Origin: CAZOKH01 sp964580315 | GTDB lineage: Bacteria; Chloroflexota; Anaerolineae; Anaerolineales; Anaerolineaceae | Length of the DNA: 16,866 bases | Reading direction: 5' to 3' | Assembly: GCA_964580315.1 (NCBI GenBank) | Contig: CAZOKH010000079.1 | Location: 1-16,866 of the forward strand | In this document: positions 8,161 through 15,671 of the stretch, in pieces | Layout: each line of letters begins with the position of its first letter | Numbering within the stretch: the stretch's first letter is position 1 | Notes under the pieces: model-generated | Told to the model about the DNA's origin: nothing | Database searches by the model: none | Seen by the model: the letters and a program-made list of their open reading frames with translations, nothing else | Made by a program: the position numbers and the translations under genes

Positions 8161-8247
8161 GTTGAAACAACCTGGTGCATGGCAGATTCAACAACCTTTT
8201 CCAGGCAAAAGCGGTAAAAAACAGAGGATTTCAGGAGGGTACGCTTT

Positions 8248-8943
8248 ATGGAAAACCAAATGAGTATGACCATCGTTTCCGATGAAGTGATGGAAAAGAC
8301 TGTGGTCTTCTTTGATCTGGATAAAACCCTGCTCAAGGTTGACCTGGAACATTTCTGGATAAAATTTCTGCTGATGCACGGGCTGGTCGATGAGCAGACG
8401 CTCGACACCCTTGAAGAATTTCACCGTGACTATGAAGCAGGCGTGATGGACTTTTACGCCTATCAACGCTTCTTGCTGAAACCGCTGCAAACCTTCCCCA
8501 AAAGGTTTTTACTCGACCTGCGCGAAGAGTATCTGTGCATCATTCCCGCGGTGCTGTCCAAACGCATGTTGAAGCAATTAAACTGGCACAGCGAACGGGG
8601 GCACCAGTTGGTAATGATCACCGCCTGCATCGATTTTCTGGCTGAGCCGGTGGGCGCCATGCTGGGTTTCGAGCATATTCTGTGCACCCGCACCGAGCAG
8701 GTGAACGGCAACTTCACCGGGCAAATCATTGGCACCCCGGCTTTTCGCAGCGGCAAGGTGTCGCTGCTGCGCAGTTGGGCGGCGGATCACCGGCTGACCC
8801 TGAAAGGCAGTTGGGGTTACAGCGATTCGGTCAACGACCTGCCGCTGCTCAACCTGGTCGATCACCCGGTGGCAGTGGCGCCCGATAATTTTTTGCAAGA
8901 ACATGCCCTGCAAAATCGCTGGCAAATCATTTCCAATTTTTAG
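8248..8943 (+). CDS. HAD-IB family phosphatase (SerB-like)
   Basis: The protein has 231 residues and follows a strong AGGAGG (8233-8238, 9 bases from the ATG). All four HAD motifs are present: motif I FDLDKT (22-27, nucleophile Asp23, acid/base Asp25), motif II VMITA (Thr125), motif III Lys170 in 'SGKVSLL', and motif IV YSDSVNDLPLL (191-201, Asp193 and Asp197). The helical insert between motifs I and II is a C1 cap, as in subfamily IB, the phosphoserine-phosphatase group. It should be a cytosolic magnesium-dependent phosphatase acting on a small phosphomonoester. It starts 87 bases after the importer ATPase with no clear terminator between, so co-transcription is likely. That suggests it processes the imported compound or its product, but the substrate is unproven. 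Confidence 0.85.
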   Translation: MENQMSMTIVSDEVMEKTVVFFDLDKTLLKVDLEHFWIKFLLMHGLVDEQTLDTLEEFHRDYEAGVMDFYAYQRFLLKPLQTFPKRFLLDLREEYLCIIPAVLSKRMLKQLNWHSERGHQLVMITACIDFLAEPVGAMLGFEHILCTRTEQVNGNFTGQIIGTPAFRSGKVSLLRSWAADHRLTLKGSWGYSDSVNDLPLLNLVDHPVAVAPDNFLQEHALQNRWQIISNF

Positions 8944-8978
8944 AACAGCATCTACGAAAGCGAGGGGTATTGTAGAAG

Positions 8979-9017
8979 AGAAAAGGTGCGGATGAATGAC
9001 TTCTCCGTACCTTTTCT
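8979..9017 (+). terminator. Terminator of the importer-phosphatase operon
   Basis: A 14-bp stem (8979-8992 with 9004-9017, one G-T wobble) with an 11-base loop starts 36 bases after the phosphatase stop codon. The right arm is itself T-rich (CCTTTTCTGTTGT), which fits an intrinsic terminator. Confidence 0.65.
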
Positions 9018-9057
9018 GTTGTAAAACCATCATGGAATACTCTTTCCAGTTCTTGGA

Positions 9058-9063
9058 TATAAT
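9058..9063 (+). promoter_or_regulatory. -10 element candidate for the membrane protein-metallopeptidase pair
   Basis: A perfect TATAAT at 9058-9063 lies about 94 bases upstream of the ATG at 9157. No convincing -35 hexamer sits 16-18 bases upstream, so the call rests on the -10 alone. It would leave a leader of roughly 85 bases. Confidence 0.35.
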
Positions 9064-9156
9064 GAATTTTGAAAACAGTTTTGTATATAGAAAACCGTAT
9101 AAACCGAAAATCTGCAAGTGACCAGGTTAAATATTACGTGAAAGGGACCTCGATCC

Positions 9157-9420
9157 ATGACCTCTCCCTCGCCTAATTCTTCCCAGGCAAACCGAAAATT
9201 GTTGGTTTTACTGCTTTTCCCCATCCTGAGTTGTTGCATTTCATCTAGTATCGGTGTGCTGATCGGTCAGGCGGGCGGTCTTCTCTACCAGTATTTTGGA
9301 GGCATCTCTGCCCTGATCTGCCTACCGTCCTACTGCATCCTGTTCTTCGCAACCTTTGTCATGGCCTACCTGGTCAACCTGCTGCTCAACCGCATATTCA
9401 AAAATCCGGAGCGCCGCTAA
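9157..9420 (+). CDS. Small two-helix membrane protein, unknown function
   Basis: This 87-residue protein has a hydrophilic Ser/Pro/Asn-rich N-terminus (1-13), hydrophobic helix 1 at about 14-38 (contains 'SCCISS') and a long hydrophobic stretch at about 48-78. It ends in a basic tail (NRIFKNPERR), which by the positive-inside rule should face the cytosol. Four cysteines lie within or beside the membrane segments. GAAAGGGA about 9 bases before the ATG is the probable ribosome site. It ends 22 bases before the metallopeptidase gene, so the two are almost certainly one operon. A role as membrane partner, inhibitor or immunity-like factor for the peptidase is a guess from context. No family was recognised. 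Confidence 0.7.
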   Translation: MTSPSPNSSQANRKLLVLLLFPILSCCISSSIGVLIGQAGGLLYQYFGGISALICLPSYCILFFATFVMAYLVNLLLNRIFKNPERR

Positions 9421-9442
9421 AGGCTGCCAGAAGGGTTCAAAC

Positions 9443-11080
9443 ATGAATAAATTCATTACCAATAACATCTCATCTCCCAACGGCCGTGAACCCGGCGTTC
9501 CAATTCGGGTGAAACCTTTTGCCTGGCTGGCAGTCGGGCTGCTGGTTGCCACAATTCTGGTTCAGCCGGTTTTAGCCAGCAGCAACCCGGCAAAATTGCG
9601 TGGGGTGGAGGAACAGATCGCTGCTGCTCTGGAAGAAGCCAACAGCGCGCTGGGAGGCGGTTTTGAATTCTTCGGCAGCAAGCATGAAATGCGCCGAGAC
9701 ATCCAGGAAAACCCGATGCTGCCGGAAGAAGTCATTGAAGAAATGATCATCCTGCAGTATGACGACGCATCTCGTCTGTGCAACGATTCTGGCTTCATGT
9801 TCAACGATATGCACGGCTGCGCCACCAGCAACGGCAAGCATGACACCTTCATCGCATGGTCCACCGGTCAACGCGGTCCCGGCGGAAAGTACCTGGAGTT
9901 TCAGGTTTCTTCCAATCATTTGAGTTCCACCGGAGCCGAAAAAGCCGACGCAATGCCCCTGGCAGAAGCTCTGTACCAGGCTGCTGCCAACCACGGGCTG
10001 TATGAAGCCTATACCGGCGAAGAAGAAATTCTCCCGCCCGTGGAGGAACAGCCATCTCAAACCATGCCGGAAGAGAAGCCGCAGGAGCAGTTGGAAGAAA
10101 AACCGTCCGACGACAACCCTCCAGCTGATGTTCCCATCCCATTTGAGCAATCACCGGAAGAATCCCAATCAGCTGAAATGCCCATCTGGATTTCTATTGG
10201 CAACTGGCTGGTGCCAATTCTGGGCGCCGTGGCAGGGTCGGTGATGGGCGCCATTCTCGCACTAACCTCCGCCAAACCCGCGCCGCCCACTCCTTCTGTA
10301 CAGGTGACCCTGCCAGCGTCCGAGCCGGAACTGCCATCCGTAGAGGAAGCCATTGAACCCGCCTGTCCGGAACCCACACCTGCTGTGGAAGAAGAACCCC
10401 TCCCAGAACCGCCCGCCGCCGAAAGCGAGCCCGCACCCGAGACACCGCAGGAGGAGGCGGAGCAATCATCCAGCGAGGATAAATTGCGCAGCCAGCGCCT
10501 GGGAGCCGCCGAGGCCAAGGCAACCATCAGCCAGGTGTTTGGCTCCTACATTTCGCCAGCACGGCTAGATGGGATTGAGCCCGAAAATGTGATCTTCCAG
10601 AGCCATGCTGAATTCATCAAGTGCTGGAATGAAAACCAGACCGTTCCCATGCAGGAGGGCACCCACGCCTATACCCTGTCAGGCTCACGCACCATTTATG
10701 TCGACCAGGATAACTATTACAACTACGATGTGGTGCATGAAATGATGCATCTTTCTTCCTCGTATGACTTTCGCCAGGCGGTGAAGCACGCTTTGAACGA
10801 AGCCACCACCGACTACTTCACCACCCGGCTGGCTCAAATGAACAACGTTGAGCATGTGACCCGTTATAACACCGACGGCAGCACGCAGGTAATTGAAAAA
10901 ATCTCCGACATGGTGGGAGAAGACCTGCTGCGCAAAGCTTACTTCGGCAGCGACAGGGTGGCTGTCGACCAGTTGATCTCCACCTTCGATGACAAGCTCA
11001 AGCCGGGCGCTTTCAATGAATTAATCGATTTGATGAATACGGGCAAAATGCAAGAGGCGCTGCAATTGGTGGGAGGATGA
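9443..11080 (+). CDS. Membrane-anchored zinc-metallopeptidase-like protein with two hydrophobic segments
   Basis: I take the ATG at 9443, with AAGGG 7 bases upstream, giving 545 residues. The frame is open back to 9356, but that part overlaps the previous gene. Residues 26-45 are a hydrophobic signal or anchor ending PVLA|SS, a good signal-peptidase site. An N-terminal domain follows (about 48-195) with two cysteines in 'LCNDSGFMFNDMHGC'. Next come an acidic Pro/Glu linker, a second hydrophobic segment (about 250-278, WISIGNWLVPILGAVAGSVM), and a longer Pro/Glu linker (about 280-350). The C-terminal domain holds HEMMH (432-436) and, 16 residues later, 'NEATTD' (Glu453). That pattern matches the gluzincin arrangement, where HExxH gives two zinc ligands and a catalytic Glu, and a downstream NExxxD Glu gives the third ligand, as in thermolysin. 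The target is unknown. The domain order is not one I recognise. Confidence 0.75.
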   Translation: MNKFITNNISSPNGREPGVPIRVKPFAWLAVGLLVATILVQPVLASSNPAKLRGVEEQIAAALEEANSALGGGFEFFGSKHEMRRDIQENPMLPEEVIEEMIILQYDDASRLCNDSGFMFNDMHGCATSNGKHDTFIAWSTGQRGPGGKYLEFQVSSNHLSSTGAEKADAMPLAEALYQAAANHGLYEAYTGEEEILPPVEEQPSQTMPEEKPQEQLEEKPSDDNPPADVPIPFEQSPEESQSAEMPIWISIGNWLVPILGAVAGSVMGAILALTSAKPAPPTPSVQVTLPASEPELPSVEEAIEPACPEPTPAVEEEPLPEPPAAESEPAPETPQEEAEQSSSEDKLRSQRLGAAEAKATISQVFGSYISPARLDGIEPENVIFQSHAEFIKCWNENQTVPMQEGTHAYTLSGSRTIYVDQDNYYNYDVVHEMMHLSSSYDFRQAVKHALNEATTDYFTTRLAQMNNVEHVTRYNTDGSTQVIEKISDMVGEDLLRKAYFGSDRVAVDQLISTFDDKLKPGAFNELIDLMNTGKMQEALQLVGG

Positions 11081-11125
11081 ATTTCGATGCTTGTATAGCG
11101 AGAACTTTATCAATAACAATGAAAA

Positions 11126-11159
11126 AGGTTGTTGAATAACAAAGCACGCATCAACACCT
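11126..11159. terminator. Weak hairpin between convergent genes
   Basis: AGGTTGTTGA (11126-11135) pairs with TCAACACCT (11151-11159) with one bulged base. It lies between the metallopeptidase and the convergent helicase operon and touches the helicase stop codon. No T-run follows, so it is a poor terminator candidate. Confidence 0.25.
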
Positions 11160-13167
11160 ATGAATTATTAAAAGCTTTCGCTAAAATATCCGGCAATACA
11201 CCCACATACGTGAAGATCAAGCGCTGCCCGGCGCGGGTAGCCGCCATATAAATCTTGCGGGTATTATCTCGAATAATTGCCATTCGTTCATCGTCTGTTA
11301 ACCGTAAAGATTGTTCTTCTTCAAATAATTCACGCAACCCTACCAGAAAAACAATGGGACTTTCAATCCCAGCACCTGCATTCAACGTGGTGACACGGAT
11401 ATAATCACCGGGGTAGGTTTCTTTGGGATTAATCGCGGCATTGTTCCCCAGTTTACGGTTAATGGATTGAATTAACGATTCGCACCCCTGACCATTGGCA
11501 TGCAAGAGCAATAAATGCTTGCGTGGAACGCCATTCTTAACCAATTCAGCCACCTCATTCACCACACGGGCAATCTCATCCTGTGAACTACTGAGCGAGA
11601 TAACAACCGGAAAGGCACCATTGGGCATATTCATGAAATCAGGGGCCAGTATTTCATCGTCTCGTTCTGCCGGCAGCCGCAAGCGGTAAAACAAAGAGGC
11701 GAATTGCATAATTTCATGGGTTGTGCGGTGACTGCGCCGCAGCAGGTGGGTTCTTCCGCGCGCTTCCAGTCCGAGGCTTTTCCAGGAAACTCCGCGTCCC
11801 AAAAAACCCTGGGTGGGGTCTGCCACCAGGAACAAATGGGCATTTTGTTCTTTTAACGATTTCAAAACCAGTTGCATCCAGATTGGGGCAAAAAATTGCG
11901 CCTCGTCAATAAAAACAAAATCATAATTCGGAAGCGTTATTTCATTTGCTTGAACATATTTCCACAGCCGTTGAGGAATATCGCCCCAGTCGGATTTATT
12001 TAATTCAGCCAGGCGCTGTTGATAGGCAAGCATGGCAGCCCACATTTGATTGCGCTGCTCCAGGTTCAGGCCAAACCCGCGCCCCCGTCGATCAAAATTT
12101 AAATATTCCGACCGGTTCATGGGAAGCTGGTCTTTGAACCAGTCAATTTCTTTGTGGAGCATGAAATCGGTAATGGCTGTTTCGGATAATTTTTCCTGCC
12201 AGATATCTTTGATGATGTCTTTTCGCTTCTGCATGCCCATCGGTTCGACCTTCCCTTTTGCTTCAGATAAGAGATGGTGGCACCAGGCACTGAAAGTTTT
12301 CCATTCAATGTTCTCTGGAAGGTCTGCCCCCCTCAAGCGGGCAAAACGCCCTTGCATATCGTGGATTAATGGTCTGTTATGCGTGAGAACCAGGAATTTC
12401 TTGTTGGGGTAATGATCGAATAACAGGCGCAGCCGAAACAACAGGATCAACGTTTTTCCGCTGCCAGCCACACCGTTGATGATGTTCAGGCGAAAATCGT
12501 TGATTAAAGTCTGCCCCTCGGGTTCAATGTGCAAATCCGATTTCAAGGCACTTTCCTGGTTGTAATCCAGCAAATAATCGCTTATGCCAGCATCCAGGCG
12601 GCGTTGAACCGTTGGACGCACTGACATTTCAGCCGGCACCACCGTTTCAGGGGTGAAACCCTGGCGAAGTTTTTCCAACCACGTTCCGTCCACTGGCACG
12701 TTAGGGATATAGTCTTCCCACCTGACCTTTGAATCGGATGACAGGATTTCCTTGCCAGCCCAGGCTGGTTCTCCCTTTTGCCTTTCCAGTCGGCTTTCAA
12801 GCACCTGCTTATGCGCGATGTTGGGAAACACAACCAGCGTCTCCAGCGGCAGATCGGCAGGCAGGTTAAGTTTTTGAATGAAAGTGTTCAAGACGGCTGC
12901 TTCCGTTGTCCCCAGAGAGGGGCGATTGTCATCAATCAACATCAATTGCGCAGCGTTGCTCGCCTGGAAGGCAGCCGCCGAACTGGCTTTAACCAGCAGC
13001 GCATGTTTATCGTGTGTGATGATGAGAAAATCGGGGGTATTCTGCTCCCACGGCGCCAGGTGATGCCAGATGTAAATGGAATCGGGCAAGGTTTTCAATG
13101 CCCGGAATGTCTTGATCACTTCCGTGGGCGATGATTGAGGGATTGTTTCAGGAAGTATGTGAGCCAT
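11158..13167 (-). CDS. Superfamily I helicase, UvrD/Rep-like, with possible degenerate NERD-like N-terminus
   Basis: This 669-residue protein has SF1 motifs in order: Walker A GVAGSGKT (232-239), motif Ia 'FLVLTHNRPL', motif II FIDEAQ (419-424), motif III 'LVADPTQGF' (447-455), motif IV RRSHRTT (477-483), motif V 'VTTLNAGAGIES' (592-603) and motif VI 'YMAATRAGQRLIF' (640-652). The core is UvrD/Rep-like, an ATP-driven DNA (or RNA) translocase. The first 100 residues look like a nuclease-related domain ('PDFLIITHDKHALLVK', Asp46 to Lys60), but the expected acidic residue before the lysine is Leu, so nuclease activity is doubtful. The ATG at 13167 is 3 bases after the upstream helicase stop, with only a weak GGAA ribosome site. 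Translation is probably coupled. Repair or defence are both possible roles. Confidence 0.88.
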   Translation of the reverse strand: MAHILPETIPQSSPTEVIKTFRALKTLPDSIYIWHHLAPWEQNTPDFLIITHDKHALLVKASSAAAFQASNAAQLMLIDDNRPSLGTTEAAVLNTFIQKLNLPADLPLETLVVFPNIAHKQVLESRLERQKGEPAWAGKEILSSDSKVRWEDYIPNVPVDGTWLEKLRQGFTPETVVPAEMSVRPTVQRRLDAGISDYLLDYNQESALKSDLHIEPEGQTLINDFRLNIINGVAGSGKTLILLFRLRLLFDHYPNKKFLVLTHNRPLIHDMQGRFARLRGADLPENIEWKTFSAWCHHLLSEAKGKVEPMGMQKRKDIIKDIWQEKLSETAITDFMLHKEIDWFKDQLPMNRSEYLNFDRRGRGFGLNLEQRNQMWAAMLAYQQRLAELNKSDWGDIPQRLWKYVQANEITLPNYDFVFIDEAQFFAPIWMQLVLKSLKEQNAHLFLVADPTQGFLGRGVSWKSLGLEARGRTHLLRRSHRTTHEIMQFASLFYRLRLPAERDDEILAPDFMNMPNGAFPVVISLSSSQDEIARVVNEVAELVKNGVPRKHLLLLHANGQGCESLIQSINRKLGNNAAINPKETYPGDYIRVTTLNAGAGIESPIVFLVGLRELFEEEQSLRLTDDERMAIIRDNTRKIYMAATRAGQRLIFTYVGVLPDILAKAFNNS

Positions 13168-13170
13168 AAT

Positions 13171-14916
13171 TTATTCCAGCAGTCCATCAGGAATGGAAAA
13201 TTGAAGGCAGTCATCAACCAGGCTTTTGAATAATTCGATGGATTTTGCTTCTTCCGGGTCATCAAATTTCGCATCAAAGATGTGATGGCTGCCAATGAGA
13301 ATGAGTTTTGTGCGCGGCCGGGTAACAGCCACGTTCAAACGTTGGGGTTGGAACAAAAAATCAGCCATTTGCTTAATAAATGCCGGGCTGGATGAGGTGA
13401 AGGATAGGATGATCACTTCTTTTTCCTGTCCCTGCATGCGCTCCACCGTATCAACCACCACCTGGTCGCAAATGGAGTGATCTGTGACATTTCTGCGCAG
13501 CAGGCTGCGGATCAACCTGCTCTGGGCTCGATAGGGTGTTACCACGCCAATTTCGCTCGCGGCAAGGCCGTGATGCAGCAGCGCTAGAATGATCTCAACA
13601 GCAATATCAGCCTCGCGCCGGCTGCGCACCGTGTTGTTGCGGTGACACAGGTCCAAAAAAACCGCGCTGGCTGCAGGATCAAGCACAAAATCCCAGCGCG
13701 ACGCCCGGTCAGAAATCTGAAGTCGCCTCACAGCAGCCTCTTCACTGGGTTTCAATTCGTTTCCATAAAACGTTCGGCTGGGCCATGCAGACAATTCTTC
13801 ATTCAGGCGATAAGTGATATTCAGCATGGTTTCATTGCCGCGCCCCGCCAGGTAATTAAAAATGGAAATCTGTGAGGCCTGTTGATCTGAAAGCACCGTG
13901 ACGGGCGGAAGCTGGTTTTCATCGCCAACAAATACGTATTTACCGCCCGCCAGCATTCCCATGATGGCCAGGGGTAAGGTGATCTGCGACGCTTCATCGA
14001 ACAGCACCACATCAAATTCCACATTTGCCAGCCTGCTAGTCTGAATTGAAAAAGGCGTGGCGCCAATCACATACCCGCTGTTCAAATCGGCAAAATACGA
14101 AGCGTCAAAATCTGTGAAATTGGGCACATCCAAATCGCCGGTATGGCGTTCTTCTCCAATTTTACACACCGGGATGCTGTCATCGATGAGAGGGATCTTG
14201 TTCAGGGCATTGTGGATGGCGCGGTGCGTCAGCGCCGTGACCAGAACCCGCAGACCGTCATTTACCAGCAAATTGCATAAATGCGCCAGCACCCAGGTTT
14301 TGCCCGTCCCGGGCGGACCCTGGATCAGGTATAACAAATCAGAAGCGTAAGCCGAAGCCACCGCTTCAATTTGGCTGTCATTTAATAAAGTCGTTTCGGC
14401 AAGTTGTTCGGCAATCCGTTCGTATTTGGCATAATCCATTTTTGGGATGAGTGAATTTTGCAAGAGCGGCAGGATGGTGGAACGCCCGCGCAGAGAATCA
14501 GCCACCGAGTCTAATGCTGAAAGGTAAAAAGGGCTTGAATCAAACCAATCCTGATCGGCAATCCAGCCGTCTGGCTGCGCCAGAAGAAAATAGGGGTTGC
14601 CCCAAATGATGCTGAAGACCAGTTCGGTTTCGCCGTCATACTGCAATTCAACATGCAGTGAATTAGGGTCTTTAATCATCCCCCGGTGGAGAACCAGCAA
14701 ATCGCCTTCACGAAAGCGCGATTGGTTTGTGTCACATTTGAAAGAATAGAGATTTTTATCTCTTTCAACCAGGCTTAAACCCTCAATTGCCCAGCCCCTT
14801 GAAACCCGCTCAGAAAGGGGATGAGACCATTGGCGCTCTAACGCGGTATATTGCAATTCAGCTTCTGCCCGGACAAAACGGCGCAGGCGGTGAAGAAGGT
14901 CTATTGTCGAGGTCAT
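13171..14916 (-). CDS. Superfamily I helicase, UPF1/DNA2/SMUBP2-like
   Basis: This 581-residue protein carries a Q-motif-like 'LLNDSQIEAV' (Gln182), Walker A GPPGTGKT (200-207), motif Ia 'VLVTALTHRAIHNAL', motif II FDEAS (306-310), motif III GDENQLPP (331-338), motif IV 'TPYRAQ' (460-465), motif V 'VERMQGQEKEVIILSFT' (491-507) and motif VI 'QRLNVAVTRPR' (525-535). This is the SF1B, 5'-to-3' type of UPF1-like helicase. The first 165 residues are a private N-terminal region, beta-rich in its middle, perhaps an OB-like (1B) domain. There is no C-terminal nuclease. The start at 14916 lacks a Shine-Dalgarno sequence. The gene is the first of a tight pair with the UvrD-like helicase. Two different-polarity helicases encoded together suggest a common machine acting on both strands of a duplex. 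Confidence 0.9.
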   Translation of the reverse strand: MTSTIDLLHRLRRFVRAEAELQYTALERQWSHPLSERVSRGWAIEGLSLVERDKNLYSFKCDTNQSRFREGDLLVLHRGMIKDPNSLHVELQYDGETELVFSIIWGNPYFLLAQPDGWIADQDWFDSSPFYLSALDSVADSLRGRSTILPLLQNSLIPKMDYAKYERIAEQLAETTLLNDSQIEAVASAYASDLLYLIQGPPGTGKTWVLAHLCNLLVNDGLRVLVTALTHRAIHNALNKIPLIDDSIPVCKIGEERHTGDLDVPNFTDFDASYFADLNSGYVIGATPFSIQTSRLANVEFDVVLFDEASQITLPLAIMGMLAGGKYVFVGDENQLPPVTVLSDQQASQISIFNYLAGRGNETMLNITYRLNEELSAWPSRTFYGNELKPSEEAAVRRLQISDRASRWDFVLDPAASAVFLDLCHRNNTVRSRREADIAVEIILALLHHGLAASEIGVVTPYRAQSRLIRSLLRRNVTDHSICDQVVVDTVERMQGQEKEVIILSFTSSSPAFIKQMADFLFQPQRLNVAVTRPRTKLILIGSHHIFDAKFDDPEEAKSIELFKSLVDDCLQFSIPDGLLE

Positions 14917-15110
14917 GCGTATATGTATTGTCCCGCGATTTAGATGGCGCTGTATGTATAATTTCTGTAAAAAATATTGAATTTATCAGGTCAGGATGCC
15001 TGTTGTAAAGAAATCCTTCTTGAACTGTACCGGAAGAATGAAAATATTGCAATTTTTTCCTTGGGAAAGGGGTTCTTTGCGCCCGTTTGAATGGATGAGA
15101 ATTACACGAC
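14917..15110. other. Upstream region of the helicase operon
   Basis: No gene was found. On the minus strand a weak pair, TTCAAT (14976-14981) and TACATA (14953-14958) at 17-base spacing, could be the helicase promoter, but only half of each hexamer matches consensus. The rest is AT-rich with no clear structure until the palindrome at 15111. Confidence 0.4.
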
Positions 15111-15144
15111 AGACCTCAAGGGTTTCCGGAAACCCTTGAGGTCT
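15111..15144. repeat. Perfect 34-bp palindrome
   Basis: AGACCTCAAGGGTTTCC at 15111-15127 is followed immediately by its exact reverse complement at 15128-15144. ACAC at 15104-15107 and GTGT at 15146-15149 extend the stem beyond a small internal loop. As RNA it would form a very strong hairpin with almost no loop. It resembles short palindromic repeats that are scattered through many Chloroflexota genomes, but the copy number cannot be tested here. Confidence 0.75.
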
Positions 15145-15196
15145 TGTGTTAAGTGACATTTCCATCACCCACATCGTTGAAAATCCATCAACCTGC

Positions 15197-15370
15197 TCTG
15201 TCATTTCGAGACCCGATTCAAGGAATTTATCTGGTTAAGAAATCAGAAAGGGTCGAGAAATCCTGGCGATAATTTCTCAATATGGCATTTCTATGATTGG
15301 CGCAAAGATTTCTCTTCGCGCTCATGGCTACACTTCGAGAGCAATCCTTTGCGCTCATCGAAATGACAGA
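15197..15370. repeat. MITE-like element with 13-bp terminal inverted repeats
   Basis: TCTGTCATTTCGA at 15197-15209 is exactly repeated in inverted form at 15358-15370, bounding a 174-bp non-coding unit. Inside are smaller dyads: GAGAAAT at 15255-15261 with ATTTCTC at 15272-15278, and repeated 'GCGCTCAT'/'TTCGAGA' words near the right end. No open frame of note is present. The shape fits a non-autonomous miniature transposable element or a REP-type extragenic element. No target-site duplication is obvious. Confidence 0.65.
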
Positions 15371-15437
15371 ATCGGCGTTGTTTTATAGCAATAATTGGAA
15401 TAGAAAATGGCATTCGGCCGGCATTGCAGCGTTGATG

Positions 15438-15466
15438 TTGACTCATTTCTGACAATGATATATAGT
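15438..15466 (+). promoter_or_regulatory. Near-consensus promoter of the decayed antitoxin gene
   Basis: TTGACT (15438-15443) is followed after exactly 17 bases by TATAGT (15461-15466); each hexamer matches 5 of 6 consensus bases. A ribosome site AAGGGG (15475-15480) lies 7 bases before the ATG at 15488. This is the best promoter seen in the window, and it leads into a broken gene. Confidence 0.65.
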
Positions 15467-15487
15467 TTTTCCATAAGGGGATTTTCT

Positions 15488-15650
15488 ATGAACGATGAAC
15501 TATTTACCGAACTGGTTGCCAGCGTCAAAGAAGGCGGTGCGTTCTTGCGTGGAGAAAAAGAAGCTGCACGCACCACCCGCCATGCTGCTGGTGACCATGG
15601 CAGCCAAACACCCCGAGGCGGTGTTGGATGCGGTGAAACAAGGAGTTTAA
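15488..15650 (+). pseudogene. Decayed HigA/NadS-type antitoxin lacking its helix-turn-helix core
   Basis: From the ATG at 15488 the frame reads 'MNDELFTELVASVKEGG' then 'AFLRGEKEAAR', the typical N-terminus of HigA/NadS-type antitoxins, which continue 'GE..PSRVF...'. From about 15573 a second frame (offset +1) reads 'APPAMLLVTMAAKHP' and ends 'EAVLDAVKQGV' at a TAA (15648-15650), the typical C-terminus of the same family ('P.GPA..LL...AKHPE.VL.AL'). The intervening helix-turn-helix part, normally about 40-50 residues, is missing, and the two ends are joined out of frame. So an internal deletion has gutted the gene. Translation from the ATG would instead run in the first frame to 15718, giving a 76-residue hybrid. 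No toxin partner is visible nearby. The family call is from pattern memory, not a search. Confidence 0.6.
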
Positions 15651-15671
15651 AACAGGCAGGTAAAAGTTACC

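Noticed and set aside
8161..8247. GTTGAA/TTCAAC dyad between the ATPase and phosphatase genes as a terminator.
   Set aside because: The stem is short with a long loop and no proper T-run, so I do not separate the phosphatase from the importer on this evidence.
9356..9442. Upstream start of the metallopeptidase frame.
   Set aside because: It overlaps the small membrane protein gene; the ATG at 9443 has AAGGG at good spacing and is followed by a proper signal peptide.
10057..10527. 156-codon Ser/Gly-rich minus-strand frame opposite the metallopeptidase linker.
   Set aside because: It is the complement of Pro/Glu-rich linker codons, a well-known source of false frames.
15407..15487. Upstream extension of the antitoxin-remnant frame from an ATG at 15407.
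   Set aside because: The promoter and ribosome site lie inside this stretch, and the family N-terminus starts exactly at 15488.
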